Assembly: GCA_052035235.1 (NCBI GenBank)
Contig: JBPOHT010000044.1
Location: 17,077 to 81,076 of the forward strand
Direction of reading: 5' to 3'
Source: Solimonas_A sp052035235
Lineage (GTDB): Bacteria; Pseudomonadota; Gammaproteobacteria; Nevskiales; Nevskiaceae
DNA length: 64,000 nt
Of the stretch, positions 8,354 through 17,110 are shown in pieces; the stretch's first letter is position 1; every line of letters begins with the position of its first letter. The notes beneath the pieces were generated by a model. The model saw only the letters and a program-made list of their open reading frames with translations, did no database searches and had not been told where the DNA came from. Both the position numbers and the translations under genes were made by a program.

Positions 8354-8987
8354 CCAGTTGGTCCACCAGCTTCACCGCGTCCGGCGACTTGGCGTAGGCG
8401 CGGAACAGGGTGCGGGCCAGCACGCGGAGCTGGCGGTTGACCTCGTCGCGCGTCAGGTGGCGCAGCGGCAGCACGCAGGCTTCCACCAGGGAGATGATGG
8501 CGCGCGCCATGTCGTCCAGGTCGCCACCCAGGTCCATGCTGCCCTGCTGCTGGCCGCGCTTGAGGGCGTCGTGCAGCACCTCGATGGCGGCGGCTTCGAA
8601 GCTGCGCTGGGCCGTGAGGATATGGATGGTCTCGGGTGTGTCGGGGATCAGCCAGTAGCCGCCGATGCCTTTCTCGATGCGCGGGTCCTGCAACAGCCGC
8701 GACAGGCCGCCGAACAGGGCCACCACGGCCTTGACCGGGTCCGGCTCGGCGCGAATCACATCGAAGATGTAGCTGTCGAAGATCGTGTGCAGGCGCTTGA
8801 GGCAGTCCAGGTACAGGGCTTCCTTGCCCTGGAAATGCCAGTACAGCGCTCCCTTGCTGAGCTTGGCGGCGGCGGCGATGTCGCCGATTGACACCCCTTC
8901 ATAGCCATATCGGCCGAACAGTTCGAAGGCGCAGTCGCCGATGACCTTGAGCGTGTCGAACTGTTCGTGGGCGGGCTTGCGGGGCAT
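8349..8987 (-). CDS. TetR/AcrR family transcriptional regulator
   Basis: A 212-residue regulator with the TetR helix-turn-helix at residues about 15-60 (FELFGRYGYEGVSIGDIAAAAKLSKGALYWHFQGKEALY) and a helical ligand-binding C-terminal domain (YWLIPDTPETIHILTAQRSFEAA; family uncertain). It is transcribed away from the sirtuin gene, with only about 70 bases between them, so it may control that divergent transcript or itself. The ligand cannot be guessed from the sequence. Confidence 0.9.
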   Translation of the reverse strand: MPRKPAHEQFDTLKVIGDCAFELFGRYGYEGVSIGDIAAAAKLSKGALYWHFQGKEALYLDCLKRLHTIFDSYIFDVIRAEPDPVKAVVALFGGLSRLLQDPRIEKGIGGYWLIPDTPETIHILTAQRSFEAAAIEVLHDALKRGQQQGSMDLGGDLDDMARAIISLVEACVLPLRHLTRDEVNRQLRVLARTLFRAYAKSPDAVKLVDQLA

Positions 8988-9056
8988 GGGACCTGTCAGG
9001 AGAAAGGGTTATGTTTATGGTAAGTCTCAAGAAATTCTGAACGATTCCGCTATTCT

Positions 9057-9842
9057 TTGCCTGTGGCCGCCGCAAATCCCATCACCGAGCAGGACCTGGA
9101 CCGAGCCGCCGCCCTGCTGCGCGGCGCCCGGCGCGTCCTGGCCATCACCGGGGCAGGCATCTCGGCGGACTCGGGCCTGCCGACCTACCGCGGCGTGGGT
9201 GGGCTTTACGATGACGCCGGCACCGAGGATGGACTGCCGATCGAGGAGGCCCTGTCCGGCGACATGTTCCGGACGCGCCCCGAGATCTGCTGGAAGTACA
9301 TCCACCAGATCGAGCGCAGCTGCCGCGGCGCGCGCCACAACGCGGCCCACGAGGCGCTTGTTGCAATGCAGCAAAACTTCCCGCAGATGACCGTGCTGAC
9401 CCAGAACATCGACGGCTTCCACGTCGATGCCGGCTCTGCGGACGTCATCGAGATCCACGGCAACCTGCGCGAGCTGTATTGCGTCTGGTGCGGCGCGGCA
9501 CGCGAGGTCTCCGACCTGTCGGGCATCGGCGCGCTGCCGCCGCGCTGCGCCTGTGGCGGCGTGGAGCGCCCGCGCGTGGTGCTGTTTGGCGAGATGCTGC
9601 CGGAGCCGGCGCTGGAGCGGCTGCAGGGCGTGCTGGAGCAGGGCGTGGACGCGGTGCTCAGCATCGGGACCACCAGCGTGTTCCCGTACATCGCCGCGCC
9701 GGTGCTGATGGCGCGGCGCCTGGGCGCGCCGAGCATCGAGATCAATCCCGGCCACAGCGAGGTGTCGGGCGTGGTGGACCTGCGCCTGCGCGCGCGCGCC
9801 ATCGACGTGCTGCCGGCGCTGGCCGCGAGGCTGTCGTCTTGA
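9057..9842 (+). CDS. Sir2-family NAD-dependent protein deacylase
   Basis: Removes acyl groups from protein lysines using NAD. The 261-residue protein shows ITGAGISADSGLPTYRG (NAD site), TQNIDGFH, catalytic His in EIHGNLREL (about residue 134), four zinc-binding Cys (CVWC near 142-145, CAC near 164-166), GTTSVFPYIA and INPGHSEV. The start is uncertain: TTG at 9057 or GTG at 9063, and neither has a good ribosome binding site. A TATTCT just upstream would fit a leaderless GTG transcript, which is speculation. The gene overlaps the next one by four bases. Confidence 0.9.
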   Translation: MPVAAANPITEQDLDRAAALLRGARRVLAITGAGISADSGLPTYRGVGGLYDDAGTEDGLPIEEALSGDMFRTRPEICWKYIHQIERSCRGARHNAAHEALVAMQQNFPQMTVLTQNIDGFHVDAGSADVIEIHGNLRELYCVWCGAAREVSDLSGIGALPPRCACGGVERPRVVLFGEMLPEPALERLQGVLEQGVDAVLSIGTTSVFPYIAAPVLMARRLGAPSIEINPGHSEVSGVVDLRLRARAIDVLPALAARLSS

Positions 9843-10474
9843 GCAACCTGGCCCGCTGGAGCGAAGTCTGGGAGGAGTTGGGCCTGAAGGCCGACCCGGA
9901 GCTGCACGCCGACCTGCGCCTGCGCTATTCGAGCTCGACACGGCATTACCACACGCTGCACCACCTGATGGAATGCCTGGAGCTGTTCGCCGAGACGCGC
10001 GAACTGGCCGAGCGCCCGGCGGAGGTGGAGCTGGCGCTGTGGTTCCACGACGCGATCTACGAAGTGAAGCGTCACGACAACGAGCTCCGCAGCGCCGAAT
10101 GGGCCCAGCGTGCATTGCGCAAGGCGGGCGCGGATGACGCCCTGGTGGCGCGCGTCTACGAGTTGGTGATGGTGACGCGGCACGAGGGCCAGCCGGTCAC
10201 GCCCGACCAGCAACTGCTGTCGGACATCGACCTGGCCATCCTGGGCGCACGCCCATCACGCTTCGACGAATACGAGCGGCAGGTGCGCGAGGAGTACAAG
10301 CACGTGCCGTCGCCCACCTTCAAGGCCGTGCGCCGGCAGATCCTGCAGGGCTTCCTGGCCCGGCCACGCATCTACCACACGCCATGGTTCCACGACCGGC
10401 GCGAGCGCCTGGCGCGTGGCAATCTCGAACGCTCCCTGCGCCAGCTTTCGCGCTGGCGCCTGTCGCCGATGTAG
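9839..10474 (+). CDS. HD-superfamily metal-dependent phosphohydrolase (predicted)
   Basis: A 211-residue protein starting at a TTG that overlaps the sirtuin stop (TTGA); GAGG lies ten bases ahead. It has YHTLHHLMECL, WFHDAIY (the HD pair) and LLSDIDLAILGA, the spaced His/Asp motifs of the HD superfamily group known only as predicted metal-dependent phosphohydrolases. Substrate unknown. Coupling to the sirtuin suggests co-expression, but no functional link is known to me. Confidence 0.8.
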   Translation: MSNLARWSEVWEELGLKADPELHADLRLRYSSSTRHYHTLHHLMECLELFAETRELAERPAEVELALWFHDAIYEVKRHDNELRSAEWAQRALRKAGADDALVARVYELVMVTRHEGQPVTPDQQLLSDIDLAILGARPSRFDEYERQVREEYKHVPSPTFKAVRRQILQGFLARPRIYHTPWFHDRRERLARGNLERSLRQLSRWRLSPM

Positions 10475-10571
10475 GCCTGCCCCGGCCGCAGTAGCCGGCC
10501 GTCATCCGCAAGAACCCGCACGCCGCGCTCGCGGCTGTTCGCGCTGGCGCCGGAAATCCCGCCGGGCCAGC

Positions 10572-10607
10572 GCCGGGAATCCGTCGCAAAGGCGACGGAT
10601 TCCCGGC
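10572..10607. repeat. perfect 16-bp palindromic hairpin
   Basis: GCCGGGAATCCGTCGC, loop AAAG, then its exact reverse complement. No T-run follows on either strand, so it is not a standard terminator. It could be a REP-like element or an mRNA-stabilising stem at the 3' end of the HD-hydrolase transcript. Confidence 0.6.
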
Positions 10608-10796
10608 AAAAGCAGGATTTGTTCCCGCCGCCTCGTCATCGAGCCCCAAAGCCGCTTGTCGGCGATTCACTACCGGCAGTGGCCTGAGCTTGTCGGGGTG
10701 CGGGCAGGGCCGCGTCACCGCCGTGTTACCGGGATTTGAAGACAGATGCCGGCGGATCGGAAGCTGGTTTCCGGAAAACTCCTGACCGATCTGTTG

Positions 10797-10818
10797 TTTG
10801 TAAGTAATGGATTACAAA
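10797..10818. promoter_or_regulatory. inverted repeat TTTGTAA-N8-TTACAAA
   Basis: A 7-base inverted repeat with eight bases between arms, in the only AT-rich stretch of the interval and about 155 bases upstream of the next ATG. This is typical of a dimeric repressor site. The regulator is unknown. Confidence 0.35.
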
Positions 10819-10974
10819 ATATCAGCCTGATCTTACATTTCAGCGCTGTTCTTCATCGGTTCGATTGGCCTGGGAGCCCGTTCGAACACTGACAGGCAAA
10901 CCCTGACGATCTTTCATCTCATCGCATGTGGATTGTTTGTGACCTGGCGTACCCCAAAGGGCCGCGCCAACGCC

Positions 10975-11931
10975 ATGAACACCGTCTGCAGGATTTCGCC
11001 GAACCTCCACCATCGTTCGTTCCGCAGCCTGCTGGTCCTGGGCCTGTTCGTCGCCGGCACCTCCCTGGTCGGCACGGCGCGGGCCTCTGACGGTTACATC
11101 TATGAGCAGGACGCCAACATCGCGGTGGGTGAAGGAGCTACCGGCGCTACCTACAGCCGCCGACTGGGCAATGACGGCCACTACGAGGTCCAGGCCAGCT
11201 TCCGCAGTTTCTCCGGCGATCCGCTCAGCGTGGCCTTCCGCTTCCCGGCGCGCAGCAGCCATGAGTCGGCGCAGGAGTTCGGTGTCTCGGTGGAGGAACT
11301 GGACGCCCTGATGGTTGCCTGCCGTGCCCGCGCCGGCTGCGACCAGGAGGAGTTCAATCGCCACACCTCGCGCTACTACCGCGATCACGCACTGACGCTG
11401 AGCCAGGAGCGTGCCGACCAGGCGCCGCGGCTGCGCGTGGACGTGCCGCGGGTGGTGGAGCGCAATCGCAGCCGCGTGAAGCCGGTGGCGGTGGCGCTGC
11501 GCCGCCTGGCCGCGCAGCAGGGCCGCGACACGGAATGGATGATGGAGGCCGCCATCGCCCTGGTGCAGAGCGGCATGGTCTATCGCCAGCCGGCCACCTG
11601 GGATGGTGGTCGCAAGATCCTGGGCTTCTATCCGCCGATGCGCGCCCTGGAGCGCGGTTACGGCGACTGCGACACCAAGTCGGCGCTGCTGGCGGCCATC
11701 CTGCAGAACCTGTCCAACCGGCCGCTGGTGGGCGTACACGTGCCGCAGCACTACCTGCTGGGCATGGCCGCTACGCCCCGCAGTGACCAGGCCTACATCG
11801 TCCACCAGGGCCGTCCCTATGTGCTGGTCGAAGCCGCGGGCCCCGCGGCGCGCCGGCCGGGCGAGGTGTCCAAGGCCACGCACGCCGCGCTGGTGCTGAA
11901 GAAGGGGATCCGTGTCGATCCGATGATCTGA
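10975..11931 (+). CDS. exported transglutaminase-like protein
   Basis: From the ATG at 10975 (MNTVCRISPN) it is 318 residues with a signal peptide ending near TARA-SDG. The C-terminal half has the Cys-His-acid layout of transglutaminase-like enzymes: Cys232 in GYGDCDTKSALLAAIL, His in VHVPQHYLLGM (about 255-259) and Glu in YVLVEAAGP (about 286). Such periplasmic proteins are thiol hydrolases or peptide cross-link enzymes; the substrate is unknown. In-frame TTG/GTG codons up to 42 bases earlier would only add residues ahead of a clear signal peptide. A strong terminator follows. Confidence 0.7.
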   Translation: MNTVCRISPNLHHRSFRSLLVLGLFVAGTSLVGTARASDGYIYEQDANIAVGEGATGATYSRRLGNDGHYEVQASFRSFSGDPLSVAFRFPARSSHESAQEFGVSVEELDALMVACRARAGCDQEEFNRHTSRYYRDHALTLSQERADQAPRLRVDVPRVVERNRSRVKPVAVALRRLAAQQGRDTEWMMEAAIALVQSGMVYRQPATWDGGRKILGFYPPMRALERGYGDCDTKSALLAAILQNLSNRPLVGVHVPQHYLLGMAATPRSDQAYIVHQGRPYVLVEAAGPAARRPGEVSKATHAALVLKKGIRVDPMI

Positions 11932-11947
11932 GGTCTCGTGGGGAGTC

Positions 11948-11997
11948 GCCGCTACGCCTCCGGTGATCATGGCCACCGGTTGCGTAGCGGCTTTTTT
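11948..11997 (+). terminator. rho-independent terminator
   Basis: Outer stem GCCGCTACGC / GCGTAGCGGC with an inner stem CCGGTG / CACCGG, followed by six T. It ends the transglutaminase-like gene. Confidence 0.85.
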
Positions 11998-12078
11998 CGT
12001 GGCTCCTGCATTTTCCTTAACCCCATTTCCAGCGCCGCTCCGTTTACAGCTTCAACACCCCGAAAACGGAGCCTGACG

Positions 12079-13803
12079 ATGCGTTGCCAACCCCTGCTGT
12101 TGACCCTTTCCACTGCCAGTATCGTGCTGCTGGCGGCCTGCACGAACACCTCGGGCTATCACGACAACATCGCCCCCAACGAGGCGTCGCCGCCACCGGC
12201 GGAGATCGAGGCTCGCGAGCAGGCCCAGGACATGGCCGCCGCCAAGGCCCAGGTGCAAGCGGCCGGAGCGGGCGCCGCCAGGATGAAGATGACGCGCCAG
12301 GCCATGGCCATTGCACCCGCGGCGCCGCTGATGGCCATGCCGATGCCGCCCGTGGAGGATCGCGAGACCTACGCCAAGGTCGAGAGCAACCCGGTGAAGC
12401 TGGTGGCGGAGCAGCCGGTCTCCACCTTCAGCATCGACGTGGACACCGGCAGCTACAGCAACGTGCGGCGCTTCCTCAACGGCGGCAACCTGCCGCCGCA
12501 GGACGCGGTGCGTGTGGAAGAGCTGGTCAACTACTTCGACTACGACGATCCGCTGCCCAGGGATCGCAGTCAGCCGTTCAGCCTGCACACCGAAATCGCC
12601 CCGACGCCGTGGAATGCGAAGACCCGGCTGCTGCGCGTGGCGATCCGCGGCTGGCAGCCGACCGGCCCGCGTCCGGCGTCCAACCTGGTGTTCCTGGTGG
12701 ACGTCTCCGGCTCGATGGAAGATCCCAACAAGCTGCCGCTGGTGAAGTCCTCGCTCAAGCTGCTGACCCGTCAGCTCGGCGCGCAGGATCGCATCAGCCT
12801 GGTGGTCTATGCCGGCGCCTCGGGCGTGGTGCTGGAGCCGACACCGGGCAATGACAGCGCGACCATCGAGAGCGCGCTGGAGCGGCTCAATGCCGGTGGC
12901 TCCACCAACGGCGGCGAGGGCATCCGCCTGGCCTACGCCATGGCGCAGCGCGCTTTCATCCCCGGCGGCAACAACCGCGTGCTGCTGGCTACCGACGGTG
13001 ACTTCAACGTCGGCACCACCGGCTTCGAGCAGTTGATCGACCTGGTGAAGGAGAAGCGCAAGGGCGGTGTTGCGCTGACCACGCTGGGTTTCGGCGGCGG
13101 CAACTACAACGACCGCCTGATGGAACAGTTGGCCGATGCAGGCAACGGCAACCACGCCTACATCGATACGCTGGCAGAGGCGCAGAAGGCGCTGGTGGAC
13201 CAGCGCGACGCGACGCTGACCACGATCGCCCGCGATGTGAAAATCCAGATGGAGTTCAATCCCGCGGTGGTCAGCGAGTATCGCCTGATCGGCTATGAAA
13301 ACCGCCAGCTCAAGCGCGAGGACTTCGCCAACGACAAGGTCGATGCCGGCGAAATCGGCGCGGGCCATCGCGTGACCGCGCTGTACGAAATTGCAATGGC
13401 GGGCGAGGGCGGTGAGCGCGTCGAACCGCTGCGCTACGGCAGCAAAGCCAAGGTAAGCGTTTCCAGTGAGGAACTGGGCTTCCTGCGCCTGCGCTACAAG
13501 CGTCCGCAGGACGGCATGGATGCGGCGAGCCTGCTGATCGAGCGCCCGCTGCTGCGCCGCGATGTCCGCGACAGCCTGGACGGCACCAGCGACGCGTACC
13601 GGTTGTCGGCCTCGGTGGCGGCCTTCGGCCAGTTGCTGCGCGGCGGCCAGTACACCGGCAGCTTCGGCTACACTCAGGTCGAGCGTCTGGCGCGCGATGC
13701 GCGCGGCCGCGATAGCCATGGCTATGCAGGCGAGTTCCTGCAGATGGTCAAGCTCGCGCAGGGTCTTTCCACCGGCCAGGCGCGGGCGCAGATAGGAGAG
13801 TAG
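12079..13803 (+). CDS. von Willebrand factor A domain lipoprotein (YfbK-like)
   Basis: A 574-residue lipoprotein: signal peptide with lipobox LLAAC (Cys21), an Ala/Met-rich linker, the family block STFSIDVDTGSYSNVRRFLNGG (115-136), then a VWA domain with metal-binding DVSGSM (Asp208) and ATDGDFNVG, and a C-terminal domain of the type that follows it in YfbK proteins. The start is set by the signal peptide and an ACGGAG site. It is followed directly by a sigma factor and an anti-sigma-like protein, an arrangement seen with these proteins in other Gammaproteobacteria. The function is unknown; envelope sensing is a guess. Confidence 0.85.
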   Translation: MRCQPLLLTLSTASIVLLAACTNTSGYHDNIAPNEASPPPAEIEAREQAQDMAAAKAQVQAAGAGAARMKMTRQAMAIAPAAPLMAMPMPPVEDRETYAKVESNPVKLVAEQPVSTFSIDVDTGSYSNVRRFLNGGNLPPQDAVRVEELVNYFDYDDPLPRDRSQPFSLHTEIAPTPWNAKTRLLRVAIRGWQPTGPRPASNLVFLVDVSGSMEDPNKLPLVKSSLKLLTRQLGAQDRISLVVYAGASGVVLEPTPGNDSATIESALERLNAGGSTNGGEGIRLAYAMAQRAFIPGGNNRVLLATDGDFNVGTTGFEQLIDLVKEKRKGGVALTTLGFGGGNYNDRLMEQLADAGNGNHAYIDTLAEAQKALVDQRDATLTTIARDVKIQMEFNPAVVSEYRLIGYENRQLKREDFANDKVDAGEIGAGHRVTALYEIAMAGEGGERVEPLRYGSKAKVSVSSEELGFLRLRYKRPQDGMDAASLLIERPLLRRDVRDSLDGTSDAYRLSASVAAFGQLLRGGQYTGSFGYTQVERLARDARGRDSHGYAGEFLQMVKLAQGLSTGQARAQIGE

Positions 13804-13872
13804 CGCCTGGAAGCGGCAGAGAGCGGGGCGGGGTTCGCCGATACGGCGGCCCCGCCCGGCGACGAAGAGCTG

Positions 13873-14394
13873 ATGCTGCAGTACCGGAACGGAAACATGG
13901 CCGCGTTCGAGACGCTCTATCGCCGCCACAAGGATCCGCTCTGGCGCTATCTGCTGCGCGGTGCCGCGGATCGCGAGGCCTGCAACGAGATGTTCCAGGA
14001 CGTCTGGTCCAGTGTGGTCCGCAGCCGCAGCAGCTGGGAGCCGCGGGCCCGCTTCACCACCTGGCTGTACACCCTGGCGCACCATCGGCTGGTGGACTAC
14101 TACCGCCTGCGCAACCTGGCCACGGCGCCGCTGGAAGAGGCGGAGGACGTGGCCGGCCCGGAACACGAATCGCCGGATGCCATCGCCCGCAATGACCAGC
14201 TGCGACAGCGACTGCTCGACACGCTGGCGCAGTTGCCGCCTGAGCAGCGCGAGGCCTTCCTGCTGAAGGAGGAAGGCGGACTGAGCCTGGAGGAGATCGG
14301 CCAGGCGACCGGCGTGGGGCGAGAGACGGTGAAGAGCCGCCTGCGCTACGCGCTTGCCAAATTGAGACAGGAGCTGAGCGATGTCTGGCCCTGA
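13873..14394 (+). CDS. ECF-type RNA polymerase sigma factor
   Basis: At least 173 residues with region 2 (FETLYRRHKDPLWRYLLR...EMFQDVWSSVVRSRSSWEPRARFTTWLYTLAHHRLVDYYR) and region 4 (LPPEQREAFLLKEEGGLSLEEIGQATGVGRETVKSRLRYALAKLR). The sequence just before this ATG, in frame from 13804, reads RLEAAESGAGFADTAAPPGDEEL; DEELM is the usual start of region 2, so the true start is probably upstream. An AGGAG at 13795 points to a CTG at 13807. The stop overlaps the next gene by 14 bases. Confidence 0.88.
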   Translation: MLQYRNGNMAAFETLYRRHKDPLWRYLLRGAADREACNEMFQDVWSSVVRSRSSWEPRARFTTWLYTLAHHRLVDYYRLRNLATAPLEEAEDVAGPEHESPDAIARNDQLRQRLLDTLAQLPPEQREAFLLKEEGGLSLEEIGQATGVGRETVKSRLRYALAKLRQELSDVWP

Positions 14395-15259
14395 GCGCAA
14401 GGCACTCGACGAAAAGCTGCTCGAGGATTTCCTCGAGGGGCGCAGCCCCGCCAGCCGTGCCTGGCGCGAGGCCATGCGCGGTGAGTCGGCGCCGCCGGAA
14501 TTGGACGACAAGGTTCTGGGCATGGCCCGCGAGGAAATCCAGGCGGCCGCAGCCCGTGCGCCCTCACGCGACCGCTTCCGCGACCGGCGCTGGCCGTTCG
14601 CACTGGCCGCGGTGCTGGTGCTGAGTTTCAGCACGCTGCTCACCATCGTGCAGGATCCGGTGGCGCACAAGGACGCGATGATGGTCGCGCCGGACGCGGC
14701 GCCGGCCGATGCCGTGATACTGCCGGAAGCTTCCGCGCCGGTCGCCGCGCCCGCAGCCCTGGAGCCGCAGATGCAGGCCCGGGAGGCCAGGCCTCAAGCT
14801 GCGCAGGCGACGCGCAGGGCAGAAGCTTCCCTAGCGAAACCATCCTCCGCGGCCGAAGCCGCGGGCTCCGGGAGTGACGCTGATGCGATGCAGGAGCCTG
14901 GGGCGAGCGCGGCATCCGCCGCTCCGGAGGCCGAGGTCATGGCGGCGCCTGCAATGGCTCCGGCAGCCCCGCCGCCAGCCCCCGCGCCCGTGATGGAAGA
15001 AAGCCGGGATGCCGCCCCTGCGGAGCTGAAGGCGGTACCCGCGGCGGAGATGCGCCGGCGTGCCCTGCTGTCGGAATCCCTGGGCGCGGCGAAGCTCAAG
15101 CGGGAATCTGCCGAACCTGCTGCTGCAGCGGAGCTCGAACGCATCCGGCGGATGCTGGCCGAAGGGCAGGAGGAAGAGGCGCGGCAGGCGCTGGATGCAT
15201 GGCGCAAGAACTGGCCGGAGCGGCCGGTGCCGGCAGACCTGCAGCGCCTGCTGGATTGA
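14381..15259 (+). CDS. single-span membrane protein, probable anti-sigma partner
   Basis: A 292-residue protein with a short N-terminal cytoplasmic domain (MSGPERKALDEKLLEDFLEG, about 65 residues), one membrane helix (WPFALAAVLVLSFSTLLTIV, about 70-90) and a long Ala/Pro-rich periplasmic part ending in a helical segment (ELERIRRMLAEGQEEEARQALDAWRKNWPE). It overlaps the sigma factor gene by 14 bases. Topology and coupling suggest an anti-sigma factor; no zinc-binding HxxxCxxC motif is present, so the call rests on context. Confidence 0.6.
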   Translation: MSGPERKALDEKLLEDFLEGRSPASRAWREAMRGESAPPELDDKVLGMAREEIQAAAARAPSRDRFRDRRWPFALAAVLVLSFSTLLTIVQDPVAHKDAMMVAPDAAPADAVILPEASAPVAAPAALEPQMQAREARPQAAQATRRAEASLAKPSSAAEAAGSGSDADAMQEPGASAASAAPEAEVMAAPAMAPAAPPPAPAPVMEESRDAAPAELKAVPAAEMRRRALLSESLGAAKLKRESAEPAAAAELERIRRMLAEGQEEEARQALDAWRKNWPERPVPADLQRLLD

Positions 15260-15268
15260 GCCGGGGGC

Positions 15269-16204
15269 TCAGGCGGAGCCCAGAAGCTCCGGCGTGCCCA
15301 GGACGGTGTTGAGACGCGCGCAGATGCGGGTTTCCATCGGCCGTGCCAGCAAGGGCAGGCCGCGGAACGGCAAGTACTGCGGGTGTTCGCCGAACTCAAC
15401 CTTGGCATTGCCGCGCGCGCCGCGATAACCCTCGGCAACGACGGTGCTGCGGCTGCGCAGGATCTGGCCCTGCAGGATCGAGAAACTGTTGTGGCTCAGG
15501 TCCATCTGCCACTGCAGGTAGCTGCGCGGCGCCGAAACCTCCAGGGCGGCCGTGCGCTGGCCGTCGATTTCCATGCTGGCCAGCCCGGTCTGGCTGCCGA
15601 GTGCGAACTCGGCATGCGCCAGCAGGCGCGGCAGGCCGTACAACTGGACGCCGACATCGCGCGCCCGGGCACGGTCCACGGTGGAGGCCAGCGTGAACAG
15701 TCCCACTGCGGGGTCGCGTCCGCCTTGGAACGCCTCACGCAGCAGCGACCAGCCTGGCAGGCGCCGCGGCGTATCGAGCAGCATCGGCGTGGCGATGTTC
15801 AGCTCCTGATAGCGGCCCAGTCCGCCACGGTGGACATAGTAGGCCGACACCAGCAGGACACCATGCCAGGGTGTCAGCCGCGCCGGTGTCAGGCGTGTCG
15901 TCTGTGGCAGCAGCGGACGCAGGCTGGCCAGCGGCACGGCAAAGGCCGCCGAGACCATGCTGACGTCGGTGTGGAGCATGGGGAAACGGTTCGGCGGTCC
16001 GTACCAGCCCGACCAGTCGATCTCCACCAGCGATTGCCCGGCCAGCCCCTCGATCAGTCGCGGAGCGATCAGGTTGTCGCGGCCCTCGGCCTCGTCGGCC
16101 AGCAGGGATTGCGGGGATGGCACCGCGCCATCCTTCAGGCGCGCCCGCAGCTTGCCCGGCAGATCCACCGGCGATGCGGGCGGTAGCGCGGGCAGGCGCA
16201 GCAT
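15269..16204 (-). CDS. acetoacetate decarboxylase-superfamily protein
   Basis: A 311-residue protein whose central part (HTDVSMVSAAFAVPLASLRPLLP, WHGVLLVSAYYVHRGGLGRYQELNIATPM) resembles the acetoacetate decarboxylase fold, including the YQELNIA strand that corresponds to YxEvxva in that family. I cannot place the Schiff-base lysine with confidence, so the enzyme activity is open. Its ATG overlaps the stop of the upstream SDR by one base (TGATG), so the two probably work together on a keto or hydroxy acyl compound. Confidence 0.55.
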   Translation of the reverse strand: MLRLPALPPASPVDLPGKLRARLKDGAVPSPQSLLADEAEGRDNLIAPRLIEGLAGQSLVEIDWSGWYGPPNRFPMLHTDVSMVSAAFAVPLASLRPLLPQTTRLTPARLTPWHGVLLVSAYYVHRGGLGRYQELNIATPMLLDTPRRLPGWSLLREAFQGGRDPAVGLFTLASTVDRARARDVGVQLYGLPRLLAHAEFALGSQTGLASMEIDGQRTAALEVSAPRSYLQWQMDLSHNSFSILQGQILRSRSTVVAEGYRGARGNAKVEFGEHPQYLPFRGLPLLARPMETRICARLNTVLGTPELLGSA

Positions 16205-16998
16205 CAGGGGTTCCTCATCAGGCGCGCGGCCAGCCAGGCCAGCACCGGGCGTGGCGTGAGGCGCGTGAGGAAGGCCGACAGGGCGTTGAACCAGCCGGGC
16301 ACCACCAGATAGCGCCGGGCCAGCATGGCGCGGATGCCGGCCTGCGCGACGGCCGTGCTACTCATCATCGTCGCGTTGTGGAACCAGTTGCGCTGCTGGC
16401 CCGAGACATCCAGGAACTCGGTGGCGGTGACCCCGGGACAGATCACGCTGCAGGACACGCCGCTGCCGCGCAGCTCGAAATTCAAGGCGTGGCCGTAGTT
16501 GAGCACGTAGGCCTTGGCCGCACCGTAGGCGGCGTAGCTGGGCGAGGGCTGGAACGCGCCGGTGGAAGCGACCTGCAGGATGTAGCCGACGCCGCGCTTG
16601 ACCATGTCCCGCGCGAACAACTGGGTGAGCTGGGTCAGGGCCACCACGTCCAGCTGCAGCATCTCGGCACTGCGGCGCGGAGGCAGGTCCACGTCGCGAC
16701 CGAATAGGCCGAAGCCGGCGTTGTTGACCAGGATGTCCACGTCGATCTTCTGCTGTTTCAGCAGGTCGTGCAGGGCGCGGGGGGCCTCCGCCTGGGAAAG
16801 GTCCAGGGTCACCACGGTCACCTCGGTGCCGTGGGTGGCCTTGAGCTCCTGCTGCAGTTGCTTGAGCCGGTCCTCACGGCGGGCGACCACCACCAGGCGA
16901 CAGCCTCGGCGGGCCAGCTCCCGGGCAAAGTCCACCCCGAGCCCTGACGAGGCCCCGGTGACGAGTGCAGTCTTGCCCGCAATGACGGAATCCGTCAC
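16204..16998 (-). CDS. short-chain dehydrogenase/reductase
   Basis: An NAD(P)-dependent oxidoreductase of the classical SDR type, 264 residues from the GTG at 16998, which has GGGGGAG directly upstream. Motifs: cofactor site TGASSGLG, NNAG (VDILVNNAGFG), catalytic Ser in VASTGAF and YxxxK in YAAYGAAKAYV. The C-terminal hydrophobic part (VPGWFNALSAFLTRLTPRPVLAWLAARLM) suggests membrane association, as in the DltE/YqjQ-like group. The substrate is unknown. An ATG 60 bases upstream is less likely because the added residues are not SDR-like. Confidence 0.88.
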   Translation of the reverse strand: MTDSVIAGKTALVTGASSGLGVDFARELARRGCRLVVVARREDRLKQLQQELKATHGTEVTVVTLDLSQAEAPRALHDLLKQQKIDVDILVNNAGFGLFGRDVDLPPRRSAEMLQLDVVALTQLTQLFARDMVKRGVGYILQVASTGAFQPSPSYAAYGAAKAYVLNYGHALNFELRGSGVSCSVICPGVTATEFLDVSGQQRNWFHNATMMSSTAVAQAGIRAMLARRYLVVPGWFNALSAFLTRLTPRPVLAWLAARLMRNP

Positions 16999-17110
16999 GG
17001 CTCCCCCGATCTGTCGTTTGACCGCAATTCTTGCACGCGACAGGGCTGCGTGCCGCAAGCCGGCCGTAGTCGGATGCTCCGCCGCCTTGTCAGCGGATGC
17101 CGCCAGGCTT

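Larger units (their letters stand above)
10475..10974. other. non-coding interval with a long hairpin and an operator-like inverted repeat
   Basis: Five hundred bases without a credible gene; ORFs across it have no recognisable domain and low-complexity translations. It contains a perfect 16-base-pair hairpin (10572-10607) and, nearer the next gene, an AT-rich segment with an inverted repeat (10797-10818) that likely belongs to the promoter of the transglutaminase-like gene. Confidence 0.6.
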
